DNA of 64,000 bases from Tenacibaculum haliotis (GTDB lineage: Bacteria > Bacteroidota > Bacteroidia > Flavobacteriales > Flavobacteriaceae): NCBI RefSeq assembly GCF_025215075.1, contig NZ_JAOBTH010000021.1:133-64132 (forward strand), given 5' to 3'. Position numbers and translations under genes: made by a program. Position 1 is the first letter of the stretch. Each line of letters starts with the position of its first letter. The notes under the pieces were generated by a model that saw only the letters and a list, made by a program, of their open reading frames with translations, made no database searches and had not been told where the DNA came from. Below, piece after piece: positions 7,558 to 16,324 of the stretch.

Positions 7558-8328
7558 ATGAATTTAAACATACAAAATAAAAACGCCTTAGTTTGCGGTA
7601 GCACACAAGGTATCGGAAAAGCATCAGCAATTGGTTTGGCTACAGAAGGTGTAAACGTAACATTAATTGCGCGTAACGAAGAAAAATTAAAAGCAGTTTT
7701 GGCTGAATTACCAAAAGGAAATCACAGTTATATCGTTGCCGATTTTTCAAATCCATCAGAATTAAAAGAAAAGATTGAAGCAAGTAATTTAAACTTTCAT
7801 ATTTTAATAAATAATACTGGTGGACCTGCTGGTGGACCAGTTTTTAATGCACAATTAGATGAGTTTGAACGTGCTTTTACTCAGCATTTAAAATGCAATC
7901 ATGTATTGGTGCAAGCGGTGGTTCCGTTTATGAAAGAAGCAGGTTTTGGTCGAATTATCAATGTGATTTCTACTTCGGTAAAACAACCTTTAGATGGTTT
8001 GGGAGTGTCGAATACGATTCGTGGTGCCGTAGCCAATTGGTCTAAAACACTGGCAAACGAGCTTGGGCAGTTTAATATTACCGTAAATAATGTATTGCCT
8101 GGAGCTACAGGAACAGAGCGTTTAAAAGAAATTATAAACAATAAAGCTGCCAAAACAGGATTGTCTGTTGATGAGGTTTCTAAAAATATGATGAACGCAT
8201 CGCCAGCAAAACGTTTTGCAAAGCCAGAAGAAATTGCCAATGCGGTGGTGTTTTTAGCAAGTGAAAGTGCAAGCTTTATTAACGGAATTAACGTTCCGGT
8301 TGATGGTGGAAGAACAAAGAGTTTATAA
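7558..8328 (+). CDS. Atypical SDR oxidoreductase lacking the catalytic Tyr and Lys
   Basis: The 256-residue short-chain dehydrogenase fold has the cofactor motif CGSTQGIGKA (about residues 13-22), ILINNTGGPAGG and the C-terminal ASFINGINVPVDGG. At the active site the usual Tyr-x-x-x-Lys reads Ser151-Asn-Thr-Ile-Arg155, although the Ser of the tetrad is retained (VISTSV). This matches a known subgroup of 3-oxoacyl-ACP-reductase-like SDRs without the canonical tetrad. Catalysis by the standard SDR mechanism is doubtful. It may bind a pathway intermediate or use another chemistry. It lies within the kynurenine cluster. Confidence 0.9.
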   Translation: MNLNIQNKNALVCGSTQGIGKASAIGLATEGVNVTLIARNEEKLKAVLAELPKGNHSYIVADFSNPSELKEKIEASNLNFHILINNTGGPAGGPVFNAQLDEFERAFTQHLKCNHVLVQAVVPFMKEAGFGRIINVISTSVKQPLDGLGVSNTIRGAVANWSKTLANELGQFNITVNNVLPGATGTERLKEIINNKAAKTGLSVDEVSKNMMNASPAKRFAKPEEIANAVVFLASESASFINGINVPVDGGRTKSL

Positions 8329-8688
8329 TTTATTTAGTAGCTATTTCCTGCTTTCGCTACTCGCTTTTTTAAGTTGAAAAAAACTTAAAAAGAGCTTAAA
8401 CAAACCGCTCAATCAGGGCTAAGTTAGTTTTTTAAGAGTTGTTTAAAATCAAAGTGTTTTTTTGTGTTTATACAAGAACTATGTTTTTAAGAAGCAGTAT
8501 GTTACAATGAAAATAAAAATTATAAATAAAAAATAAAATTTCGCGTTAGGGATTGTAGCGGCATCCTTTTTATGTTAATTCGAGTGTTTTATTTTGAAGT
8601 GATAACGAAAAAAATAAAATGTATCGAGAATACATAAAAAGATACAGCGAAAAGCCCGACCTTTAGGGAACGCCCAAATACTATATAT
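8329..8688. other. 360-bp intergenic region of repeat remnants
   Basis: No credible gene is seen. It contains G+C-richer patches that look like degenerate dispersed flavobacterial repeats: GCTATTTCCTGCTTTCGCTA near 8340, the ACCGCTCAATCAGGGCTAA stretch near 8405, and the GCGAAAAGCCCGACCTTTAG stretch near 8647. A REP-like pair lies at 8579-8630. The hydroxyanthranilate dioxygenase promoter is probably in here, but I cannot point to a convincing -33/-7 pair. Confidence 0.5.
8579..8630. repeat. REP-like element (TTCGAGTG...ATCGAGA type), copy 2
   Basis: Starts TTCGAGTGTTTTATTTTG and ends AAAATGTATCGAGAA with ATAACGAAAA between. The blocks and their order are the same as at 7240-7276, but the element is longer. 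It lies upstream of the hydroxyanthranilate dioxygenase gene. Confidence 0.5.
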
Positions 8689-9216
8689 ATGAATTTAGTA
8701 CAGCCTTTAAATTTTAAAAAGTGGATTGATGAAAACCGTCATTTATTAAAACCACCCGTTGGTAATAAACAAGTGTGGGATAATGGCGAATATATTGTAA
8801 TGGTTGTTGGTGGACCAAATAACAGAAAAGATTATCATTATAACGAAACACCAGAGTTTTTTTACCAAGTAGAAGGTGATATGGTTTTAAAAATCATTGA
8901 TGCTAACGGAAAAATGATTGATGTAGAAATTAATGAAGGTGATATTTATTTGTTGCCTGCTAAAGTACCGCATTCGCCACAACGTAAAGAAAATACGGTA
9001 GGTTTGGTAATTGAATACCCGCGAGCTAAAGAGATGATGGATGCCTTAGAATGGTATTGCGAAAATTGTGGAAATCAGTTATACAGAGAAGAATTTGCTT
9101 TGGATAATATAGAAACAGATATGCCAATTATTTTTGATAAATATTATTCTGATACTCAAAAATGTACTTGTAATAATTGCGGAACAGTAATGCAAGCACC
9201 AAATAAAATTAAATAA
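8689..9216 (+). CDS. nbaC: 3-hydroxyanthranilate 3,4-dioxygenase
   Basis: Cupin dioxygenase that opens 3-hydroxyanthranilate to 2-amino-3-carboxymuconate semialdehyde. The iron ligands are visible as His50, Glu56 and His95, in YHYNETPEFFYQ and KVPHSPQR, with the spacing of the characterised bacterial enzyme. The C-terminus carries the rubredoxin-like metal site of bacterial HAOs: Cys124-x-x-Cys127 and Cys161-x-x-Cys164, with an extra Cys159. The length of 175 residues is typical. The next gene starts directly after its stop codon, so translation is probably coupled to the decarboxylase. Confidence 0.96.
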   Translation: MNLVQPLNFKKWIDENRHLLKPPVGNKQVWDNGEYIVMVVGGPNNRKDYHYNETPEFFYQVEGDMVLKIIDANGKMIDVEINEGDIYLLPAKVPHSPQRKENTVGLVIEYPRAKEMMDALEWYCENCGNQLYREEFALDNIETDMPIIFDKYYSDTQKCTCNNCGTVMQAPNKIK

Positions 9217-10299
9217 ATGAAACGTAAATTACGCATAAACGGGCATTCACATTTATTACCATATCCAGAGCAAATTCCTAGTTTTATGAAGGAAAAAGAA
9301 ATCTTTTGGGTAGATGATGAGCGAAAACATATGTTGCAAAAAGGATGGAAACGACCTGTTACAGATTCGAGTTTCTTTTTAGATGAAAAGTTACTTTGGA
9401 TGGAAAAAAATAAGTTAGACCATGCCGTAGTTTTAAATCTTTCTCAGTTGTACGGAAACGGATTGCGTTTAGAAGAAATGAAAAAAGCATTGCGTTTTCA
9501 AAATGATTTTAACGCAAAGGTACAGCACGATCATCCAGGTAAATTTACTTGTGGTTTTGTGGTGCATCCTGGTTTTATTTACGGAGCATTATATGAAATA
9601 GAGCGTTGTGTAGAAGAATTAGGTTTAAAAGTATTGTGTTTGCCAACACATTTTATGGATTCGATTGGGCAGTGGCGTTGTGTTTTTGATAAAGAAAATG
9701 ATCCAATTTTCGAATTGGCAAATAAATATAAACTAGCCATTGAAATTCATCCGTATGACGGAGATAAAATGATTAAGTTAGAAAATACCAATTGGCGTTT
9801 TCATTTAATTTGGATGTTGGCTCAATGTGGTGATGCGTATCATTTTTATACTTTAAACGGTATGCAAGAACGTTTTCCGAATATAAGAACTTGTTTTGCG
9901 CATGGTGGTCAGTTGGCACAAATGAATTTAGGACGTCGTATTCAAGGATTTGACGGAAGACCCGATTTGTTTGAAGGAAAAACACACCCAAGAAAAGCAG
10001 TAGGGCACCCGAATATCTTTTTTGACACTTTGGTTCATGATACAGATTCTTTAAAATTAATGATCGACCGCCAAGGATCAAATCAAGTAATAATGGGATT
10101 AGATGACCCATATCCGTTAGGAGAAATGGAAAGTGATGCGCAATCATCGTATCCAGGTAAATTGTTAGATTTAGCTATTGATAGAGATATTATTAATCAA
10201 AAGCAATACGACGAAATTTGGGAAGATAATACCTTGCGTTGGTTGTTTGGTGATGATGAAAAAGCGAAACAAGATTTGATTTCGAAAATTTTAAAATAA
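9217..10299 (+). CDS. Amidohydrolase-family 2-amino-3-carboxymuconate-6-semialdehyde decarboxylase (ACMSD)
   Basis: The 360-residue zinc-dependent TIM-barrel decarboxylase has the HxH metal motif near the N-terminus (GHSHLLP, His10 and His12). Further blocks are CGFVVHPGF, IEIHPYDGDKM, FAHGGQLAQMNLGRR (catalytic and metal histidines) and MGLDDPYPLGE, the conserved aspartate. It removes CO2 from the HAO product and so diverts flux from quinolinate/NAD synthesis to catabolism. Its start abuts the HAO stop with no gap, and a 7TM gene follows after one base. Confidence 0.94.
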   Translation: MKRKLRINGHSHLLPYPEQIPSFMKEKEIFWVDDERKHMLQKGWKRPVTDSSFFLDEKLLWMEKNKLDHAVVLNLSQLYGNGLRLEEMKKALRFQNDFNAKVQHDHPGKFTCGFVVHPGFIYGALYEIERCVEELGLKVLCLPTHFMDSIGQWRCVFDKENDPIFELANKYKLAIEIHPYDGDKMIKLENTNWRFHLIWMLAQCGDAYHFYTLNGMQERFPNIRTCFAHGGQLAQMNLGRRIQGFDGRPDLFEGKTHPRKAVGHPNIFFDTLVHDTDSLKLMIDRQGSNQVIMGLDDPYPLGEMESDAQSSYPGKLLDLAIDRDIINQKQYDEIWEDNTLRWLFGDDEKAKQDLISKILK

Positions 10300-10300
10300 C

Positions 10301-11404
10301 ATGTCTGAAGTTACTCAGTTTCATAATTTATTGCACATTTTTATTTCTTTTATAGGTGCAATTTTATTGTTAGCTATTTATTATAATATAAGAAAGCGAT
10401 TTAAGCAGGTTTTGGAAGAGGGGAGTACATTAAAACGTGTAGATAAAGGTTTACTGTATTTAAGTTTTGGAATGTTAATTTGGGTAATTTCTGGTATTTG
10501 GGCATACACAGCGGGTTATTTTAAATTTATAGAAACAAGTATTTATCAAATAGGTGTAAATATTTTATCAACCATAAATAATTTATTTTGGTTACTGGCA
10601 TTGTATTATGTGTATGACGCGCCAAAATTTATTTATAGAAATGAAAAAAACGTAAAAGTTATTGGAGTTATTATACTTATAGTAGCTTCAATCACACTTA
10701 TTTTGTCCTCGTTTATAGGAAATGAAATTTATTTCGGAATGAAAATAGCAGCAATTCCGGATGTGTTATTAACTACTTTTTTGTGTTATTTAATGGCAGT
10801 TTCGTTTTTTAGAACTTTTATGTATCGAGATTTAAAATTGGTAGCTATTATTTCGATCGTTTCAATTTTATTATTATTTCTATCGCAATTATATGATGTT
10901 TTTGTAGGTTTAGATAATGATTTTGTGAATCTGATGATTAGGATTATAGCAAAAACATCGTTGGTTTCGGTATTTTTAGTTTTGGCAACAAGCTGGGTGA
11001 TTCAGCTAGCGCACACTCCAAAACCAAACGAAATTAAAATCAAATTTTTAGACTGGTCTTTAATACAATTAAGTATACCATCTAAAGGAATATATGAAGA
11101 AAGAATAGATTTCGGATCGAAAACAACGCAGTATAAAAACTTATTGAATTTTGCATATAGAAGAAAATTTGCTGATGCTTGTAACCAATCTATTGTTGTA
11201 AATTCAGGCGGAGAAATAAAAAGTCAAACCTACTTAACTAGAATCGTTGATAATATAAATTTGATACTTCAGTTAGAAGAAAACGATCGATTGGAACGCA
11301 AAGATTTAATCACGTTTATAGGCGAAAGTAAATATCGTTTGCGTATTTTACCTGAGCATATATTTATTGATGAAGCTTTGCTAGAAGAATACCAAGAAAA
11401 ATAA
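10301..11404 (+). CDS. Hypothetical 7TM integral membrane protein
   Basis: The 367-residue protein has about seven hydrophobic segments in the first 230 residues, for example LLHIFISFIGAILLLAIYY, LYLSFGMLIWVISGIWAY, VIGVIILIVASITLILSSF and SLVSVFLVLATSWVIQLA. A soluble C-terminal domain of about 130 residues follows. No catalytic motif, transporter signature or named family is recognised. It starts one base after the ACMSD stop and so is almost certainly translated with it. The N-terminal 7TM plus cytoplasmic domain resembles a membrane sensor more than a transporter. A role in sensing or uptake of pathway compounds is speculative. Confidence 0.8.
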   Translation: MSEVTQFHNLLHIFISFIGAILLLAIYYNIRKRFKQVLEEGSTLKRVDKGLLYLSFGMLIWVISGIWAYTAGYFKFIETSIYQIGVNILSTINNLFWLLALYYVYDAPKFIYRNEKNVKVIGVIILIVASITLILSSFIGNEIYFGMKIAAIPDVLLTTFLCYLMAVSFFRTFMYRDLKLVAIISIVSILLLFLSQLYDVFVGLDNDFVNLMIRIIAKTSLVSVFLVLATSWVIQLAHTPKPNEIKIKFLDWSLIQLSIPSKGIYEERIDFGSKTTQYKNLLNFAYRRKFADACNQSIVVNSGGEIKSQTYLTRIVDNINLILQLEENDRLERKDLITFIGESKYRLRILPEHIFIDEALLEEYQEK

Positions 11405-11521
11405 TTTTAAGTGCTTTTTAGAGTTACAAAAACTCACAATTCATTATTTTTTAGTACAATTAACTACAATGCTTTTTAAAAAAATCACATAAAAATAGAT
11501 TTGTAAAAACAAATTTATTTT

Positions 11522-13069
11522 ATGAAAACACATACTTCTACGTCCGATTTTATAGGGCATCCAAAAGGGTTACTTTATTTATTTTTTGCTGAACTATGGG
11601 AGCGATTCTCGTTTTACGGAATGCGAGCTTTGCTTGTTCTGTATATGACAAAGCATTTGTTGTATTCCGATGAAATGTCATTCGGAGTATATGCAGCATA
11701 TATGTCACTAGTATATGTAACACCTATGATTGGAGGTATTCTTGCTGATAAAATACTAGGTTTTCGAAAAGCAATTTTGTTGGGCGGTGTATTAATGGCG
11801 TTGGGACATTTCTTACTAACCTTTGAGCAACCAGTTTTTTTCTACGGATCATTGGCTTTAATTATTGTAGGAAACGGATTCTTTAAGCCAAACATTTCTT
11901 CGTTTGTAGGTAATTTGTATGAGCAAGGAGATGTGCGTAGAGATGCAGGATTTACCATTTTTTATATGGGAATAAATATTGGTGGGGCAGTAGCGCCGTT
12001 AGCTTGTGCTTGGTTTGCCGAAACTTATGGTTGGCATTATGGTTTTGTATTAGCAGGAATTGGTATGTTATTAGGATTGCTTGTATTTCAAAGAGGTCTT
12101 AAAAATAATACTTTTGAAGATAAAGGTTTGGTTACAAATAAGGAGTTGTATAATGAATCGATCTTCGGAATAAAAAAAGGGAATGCTATTATTATTGCCG
12201 CATTTTTGTCGGTGCCAATTTTTGCCTTAATTGTGCGATTTCATCAGTTTGAACATTACTTAGTTTGGGTAGTTTCATTATTTTTAATCGCCTACATCAC
12301 CCATATTTTAAAAAAAGTAAGTAAAACCGAAAAGCAGCGTTTATTAGTTGCTGTATATTTTACTGTTTTGTACACACTCTTTTCTGCAATCTTTGAGCAA
12401 GCAGGTAGTTCATTAACGCTCTTCGCAGATAGAAATGTGAATTTAATAGGAATGAGTGCAGCAGGTACCAATAGTATCAACTCTGGATTTATTATTTTAT
12501 TAGCAATTCCGTTTTCTATATTATGGACATTTTTGAGTAAAATAAATAAGAATCCTAATTCGGTAATTAAATTCGGACTTGGATTATTATTTCTTGGACT
12601 TGGTTTTGTTATTTTCGGAATGTCAGCAAATCAAGTAGATGCATTTGCAAAAACTCCGATGTTTTACTTAGTGATAGGTTATTTAGTATTAACAATAGGA
12701 GAACTATTTTTATCACCTATCGGTTTGTCAAAAATGACAGAATTATCGCCAATTAAATATGTTTCTTTTATTATGGGAGTATGGTTTTCGGCGAATTTTT
12801 ATGGTCACTTCTTCGCAGGAAAAATAGCCAAATTAACTACAGTTTCGGAAGGTGATTTGGGAGTGTTTTCAGAGGGGTTTTTTGGAGAAATCACTCAGTT
12901 TATAACAGGATTATCAAGTAGTGTAGTTTTAGAAAAAGGAATTGTATTTCAGCAGTTGTACACGTATGTTTCTGTATATGCAAGTTTTGGAGTTATGGCT
13001 TCGATTGTAGGTGTTTTAGTAATTGTTTTTTCTTCATCTATAAAAAAAATGATGAATAGTATTCACTAA
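11522..13069 (+). CDS. POT/PTR-family proton-dependent oligopeptide transporter
   Basis: The 515-residue major-facilitator protein has the POT signatures ELWERFSFYGMRALLVLYMT (ExxERF-type helix 1), GGILADKILGFRKAI and FYMGINIGGAVAPL (PTR2 motif). About 14 hydrophobic segments are seen, as in bacterial DtpT-like carriers. It imports di- and tripeptides with protons across the inner membrane. Peptide uptake would supply tryptophan to the adjacent catabolic cluster, but this link is only positional, and a 117-bp gap separates it from the 7TM gene. Confidence 0.94.
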   Translation: MKTHTSTSDFIGHPKGLLYLFFAELWERFSFYGMRALLVLYMTKHLLYSDEMSFGVYAAYMSLVYVTPMIGGILADKILGFRKAILLGGVLMALGHFLLTFEQPVFFYGSLALIIVGNGFFKPNISSFVGNLYEQGDVRRDAGFTIFYMGINIGGAVAPLACAWFAETYGWHYGFVLAGIGMLLGLLVFQRGLKNNTFEDKGLVTNKELYNESIFGIKKGNAIIIAAFLSVPIFALIVRFHQFEHYLVWVVSLFLIAYITHILKKVSKTEKQRLLVAVYFTVLYTLFSAIFEQAGSSLTLFADRNVNLIGMSAAGTNSINSGFIILLAIPFSILWTFLSKINKNPNSVIKFGLGLLFLGLGFVIFGMSANQVDAFAKTPMFYLVIGYLVLTIGELFLSPIGLSKMTELSPIKYVSFIMGVWFSANFYGHFFAGKIAKLTTVSEGDLGVFSEGFFGEITQFITGLSSSVVLEKGIVFQQLYTYVSVYASFGVMASIVGVLVIVFSSSIKKMMNSIH

Positions 13070-13167
13070 ATGTATTAATTTTATTTCTTATTGATTAACA
13101 ATAAAATCAAAATAAAGATGAAAAGTATGAGACAGAATAATTTCAATATTTTTAATATCTTAGTTCT

Positions 13168-13968
13168 ATGGAAAATAAGGAGCAATATTTTGTGACAAAT
13201 AAGGAAACTTGGAATAAGAAAGTTGCTGTGCATGCTAAAAGCGATATGTATGATTTAAAAGCATTCAAAAAAGGTAAGAATTCATTAATGAAATATGAAT
13301 TAGATACTTTAGGAGATATTTCAGGAAAATCATTATTGCATTTACAATGTCACTTCGGACAAGACACATTGAGTTTGGCAAGAATGGGGGCAAAATGCAC
13401 AGGAATTGATTTGTCAGATGAAGGAATAAAATTAGCAGAAGAATTAAATACAGAATTAAACTTAGATGCTAATTTTGTATGCTGTAATGTATATGATACA
13501 AATGATTATGTTTTAGAAACTTTTGATATTGTTTTTACAAGCTACGGAGTTATTGGTTGGCTACCGGATTTAAAACCTTGGGCAAAAGTGGTGGCTTCTA
13601 AATTAAAAAGTTGTGGAACGTTTTTTATAGCTGAATTTCATCCGATTGTATGGATGTTCGATTATCAGAATGATGATGTGAAAATGAGATACAAGTACAA
13701 TCAGAAAGAAGTGGTTTATGAAGAATATTCTGGTACATATGCAGATACTAATGATGAAATGATAACCAAAGAATATGGTTGGAATCACGGGTTAGGTGAT
13801 GTAATTACTGCGTTAACTTCTGAAGGTTTGCAGATAGATTTTTTAAAAGAATACGATGAATGTCCTTACAATGTATTACCAAATTTAGAAGAAACAGAAA
13901 ACGGTATGTTTGTAACAAAAGATAAACTATATCCTTTAATTTTTACACTTAAAGCAACAAAGCCTTAG
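13168..13968 (+). CDS. Class I SAM-dependent methyltransferase
   Basis: The 266-residue Rossmann methyltransferase has motif I as SLLHLQCHFGQDTLSLARMG, motif II acid in GIDLSDEGIKLAE and motif IV around FDIVFTSYGVIGWL. The QCHFGQD form is typical of a widespread group of uncharacterised small-molecule methyltransferases. Substrate unknown. Its stop codon is inside the left arm of the terminator at 13959-13985, so the gene ends its transcript. Confidence 0.9.
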   Translation: MENKEQYFVTNKETWNKKVAVHAKSDMYDLKAFKKGKNSLMKYELDTLGDISGKSLLHLQCHFGQDTLSLARMGAKCTGIDLSDEGIKLAEELNTELNLDANFVCCNVYDTNDYVLETFDIVFTSYGVIGWLPDLKPWAKVVASKLKSCGTFFIAEFHPIVWMFDYQNDDVKMRYKYNQKEVVYEEYSGTYADTNDEMITKEYGWNHGLGDVITALTSEGLQIDFLKEYDECPYNVLPNLEETENGMFVTKDKLYPLIFTLKATKP

Positions 13969-13991
13969 ATAAAATCTAAGGCTTTGTTTTT
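13959..13991 (+). terminator. Intrinsic terminator after the methyltransferase gene
   Basis: Perfect 12-bp arms (AAAGCCTTAGAT and ATCTAAGGCTTT) with an AAA loop, followed by GTTTTTAT. The arms are A/T-terminated, so it can also serve the convergent yceI operon. Confidence 0.9.
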
Positions 13992-14009
13992 ATGCAAGTA
14001 AATTGAGTA

Positions 14010-14639
14010 TTACTTAAAAGTAGAAGTAATGTTTATTGCAACATCATCCCACGTTTTAGAAATACCGTCAGCACCTTTATGTAAATCTTTACAAGCGTCA
14101 TTTAAAGATATTAATGCTTTTTCTGCGCTAAAATCAGTAATTTTTAAGTTACCAGTTAAGTTGAAAACCTTTCCGTTTATAGTGTACTTAAATGGTAGTT
14201 TCTTCGTAACTCCATTCATAGTTATATCAGAATACCCAATAGAATCATTTTCTAGAACTAATTTACCAGAAAGTAATTTTGTGTTATCCATAAGACCAAA
14301 AAAGAATTTTTTAATCTTAAAATCTCTACTTGTGTCTTTTGTGAAAACACTGCTCACTGGAATTGAAAATTCAGCATTATTAATAGCTTCTTTAACCGTA
14401 TTTCCTTGTCCATTAGATGTAACGTTTACTTTTTGAAATTGTCCGTTTACAGGCAGCTTTTCAGTTGTTTTATAAGCTGTCCAATTTATAGCATTGTCTG
14501 CATCTTGTAAGATAAAAGCAGCTTTCTGTATTGCTTCAACTTTTTTATTTTCTGTTGTTTCTTTTTTTGCTTCTGACTTACAAGAAACAAAACTTCCTAT
14601 GGCTGTGAATACAAATAATGAATAAATGATTTTTTTCAT
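14010..14639 (-). CDS. YceI-family lipoprotein
   Basis: The 209-residue protein starts with a signal peptide ending in a lipobox (TAIGSFVSC), with the lipidated cysteine followed by KSEAKK. The rest is a YceI-like beta-barrel domain with INWTAYKTTEKLPVNGQF, FFFGLMDN and the TMNGVTKKLPFKYTI block. YceI proteins bind isoprenoid or amphiphilic ligands in the envelope. The charged residues after the Cys may act as a surface-export signal in Bacteroidota. Last gene of the rsfS-ftsH-cdsA operon, 5 bp after the ACBP gene. Confidence 0.92.
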   Translation of the reverse strand: MKKIIYSLFVFTAIGSFVSCKSEAKKETTENKKVEAIQKAAFILQDADNAINWTAYKTTEKLPVNGQFQKVNVTSNGQGNTVKEAINNAEFSIPVSSVFTKDTSRDFKIKKFFFGLMDNTKLLSGKLVLENDSIGYSDITMNGVTKKLPFKYTINGKVFNLTGNLKITDFSAEKALISLNDACKDLHKGADGISKTWDDVAINITSTFK

Positions 14640-14644
14640 GGTAA

Positions 14645-14902
14645 TTATTTTATAATTAAGTTAACTAAATTGATGTATTCTTGTTTGGCTTCATTTTCAC
14701 TCATACCTTGTAATTGAATCCAAGCATTAAATTTAAAAGCATTTCTCAAATCATGATTACTATTAAAAGTAAACTTATCTCCTTTTACTGCTTGTTTATA
14801 ATAAGCATAGAATTTAAGCATAACATCAGGAGGTAACTTTTCTTTATAACTAGAAGCTTTTTTATAAGCTTTATTAAACTGTATATCTAAATCACTTATC
14901 AT
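14645..14902 (-). CDS. Acyl-CoA-binding protein (ACBP family)
   Basis: The 85-residue all-helical protein contains LPPDVMLKFYAYYKQAVKGD and the conserved AWIQLQGMSENEAKQEYINLV of the ACBP fold. The family binds medium- and long-chain acyl-CoA esters in the cytosol. The FKFNAW block carries the Lys and Trp positions of the binding groove. It is 22 bp downstream of cdsA, which places acyl-CoA carriage next to phospholipid synthesis. Confidence 0.92.
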   Translation of the reverse strand: MISDLDIQFNKAYKKASSYKEKLPPDVMLKFYAYYKQAVKGDKFTFNSNHDLRNAFKFNAWIQLQGMSENEAKQEYINLVNLIIK

Positions 14903-14924
14903 AAATAATAATCAAGTAGGGTAA

Positions 14925-15719
14925 TTATATTAAATAGTGTACATACAAATATACGAAAGGAGCAAGGAAAAACAAACTATCAAGTCTGTCTAGTAAACCT
15001 CCATGACCTGGCATAATAGTACCACTGTCTTTTACATTTGCCTGTCTTTTAAATTTCGATTCAACTAAATCACCTAAAGAACCAAATACAGCAACAATAA
15101 TAGCAATGATCATCCAGTTTAAGATTGAAAAATAATCAGAGTAATTACCAATTAAAAATCCAGCTAAAACAGCAAATAGTAATCCGCCAATAAAACCTTC
15201 AATCGTTTTTTTAGGAGACACAGATTCAAATAATTTATGCTTTCCAAAATTTTTCCCTACAAAAAAGGCAAAGCTGTCATTAATCCAAATCATTAAAATG
15301 ATAAAAACAATAATGTTAGGATGATAGCTGTTTTCAATAAAAGGTAGTTTTATTAAAAAGTAAAAAGGTAGTATCAAATAAATTACTTGTAAGAATAATT
15401 TTTGTCCTAAATTATCTGTTTTTATAGGTTTAGTACTAATTAATAAGTAGAGTAGTATAAGTAAGCCTGCTAATGAAAAACCTATTAAATTATTAGCAAA
15501 TGATAAAGGTAACTCGATAACAGACAGGTATACAATTCCTGCTAAAATTAAATAAGGTGTAATATTTTTTAATTCCAGTATTCTTGAAAATTCAAAAACA
15601 CATATACTTGCAAAAACTGCAATTAATCCGATATATGATTCTGCTGAAAAAAGGATGGCTGAAATAAAAAGGATAGCATAAACAAGTCCAGAAATACTTC
15701 TTGTTATAAGGTTGCGCAT
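14925..15719 (-). CDS. cdsA: Phosphatidate cytidylyltransferase
   Basis: Makes CDP-diacylglycerol from phosphatidic acid and CTP at the inner membrane. The 264 residues have about eight hydrophobic segments. The C-terminal CdsA signature is clear: FGSLGDLVESKFKRQANVKD, then MPGHGGLLDRLDSLFFLAP with the metal-binding aspartates. The start lies 3 bp after the LUD gene stop. The ftsH-LUD-cdsA order recurs in flavobacteria as I recall it. Confidence 0.95.
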   Translation of the reverse strand: MRNLITRSISGLVYAILFISAILFSAESYIGLIAVFASICVFEFSRILELKNITPYLILAGIVYLSVIELPLSFANNLIGFSLAGLLILLYLLISTKPIKTDNLGQKLFLQVIYLILPFYFLIKLPFIENSYHPNIIVFIILMIWINDSFAFFVGKNFGKHKLFESVSPKKTIEGFIGGLLFAVLAGFLIGNYSDYFSILNWMIIAIIVAVFGSLGDLVESKFKRQANVKDSGTIMPGHGGLLDRLDSLFFLAPFVYLYVHYLI

Positions 15720-15722
15720 GGT

Positions 15723-16313
15723 TTATAAATCTTCAAAGAGCAGCAAATATAAGTTTTTTGTATTACTATTACCATAACTTAAAAAACTATCATCTTCTAC
15801 TTCTAATTTGTAATTTGTGATTGCGCTAATATTGGTAGGAATGTTGCCACTAAAATGCGTTTTTATGCCTGTTAAACCTTCTCCCATATTTTTGACTAAC
15901 TGACTGGTAGTCGCATACACGATAAAATGCTCTGAATGAGAAGACAGTTTGTTGCCTCCTAGTTGATTAGATGAAAATAAAATGTTTCCATTATTCGCGA
16001 TTAAATGCTCACAAGATGTAAAAAAAGGAATAGCTTCAGAAGAATGCTGCTGAATATTAAGGTCTACTTTTTTTGTTATTTTTAATAAATCAAAATCAGA
16101 ACACGTTATTTTTTTCCAATTATTTTCTTGTAAAATATGTTTCAAATTGTTGGAAACTTCATCTATAGTGGTGCAGTATAAAAATTTACCACCTTTATTG
16201 ATAAAATTATGAACAAAAGAATCATCTAAAGATAAGTTAACTTCCTGTTCGTTAATTAACTTTTCTTCAGATGATTTTTTATATGATTTATATAATTTTT
16301 TTATAAAATTCAT
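15723..16313 (-). CDS. LUD-domain protein (LutC/YkgG family)
   Basis: The 196-residue cytosolic protein has the LUD-domain core CEHLIANNGNILFSSNQLGG and the C-terminal GEGLTGIKTHFSGNIPTN. LUD proteins are best known as subunits of lactate-utilisation complexes, but this short stand-alone type next to ftsH and cdsA has no defined role. It is 11 bp after ftsH and 3 bp before cdsA in one transcript. No lutA or lutB genes are nearby, so a lactate-oxidase role is unlikely here. Confidence 0.85.
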   Translation of the reverse strand: MNFIKKLYKSYKKSSEEKLINEQEVNLSLDDSFVHNFINKGGKFLYCTTIDEVSNNLKHILQENNWKKITCSDFDLLKITKKVDLNIQQHSSEAIPFFTSCEHLIANNGNILFSSNQLGGNKLSSHSEHFIVYATTSQLVKNMGEGLTGIKTHFSGNIPTNISAITNYKLEVEDDSFLSYGNSNTKNLYLLLFEDL

Positions 16314-16324
16314 TCAAATAAAAA

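Noticed and set aside
7899..8240. 113-codon reverse frame opposite the SDR gene
   Set aside because: Antisense to a well-supported CDS; no protein-family features. The same applies to frames opposite ftsH, dnaK, htpG, kinase 1, the GH3 fusion and the glycosyltransferases.
15723..16313. Lactate-utilisation protein LutC
   Set aside because: Only the LUD fold is shared; lutA/lutB partners are missing and the gene lies in an ftsH-cdsA operon.
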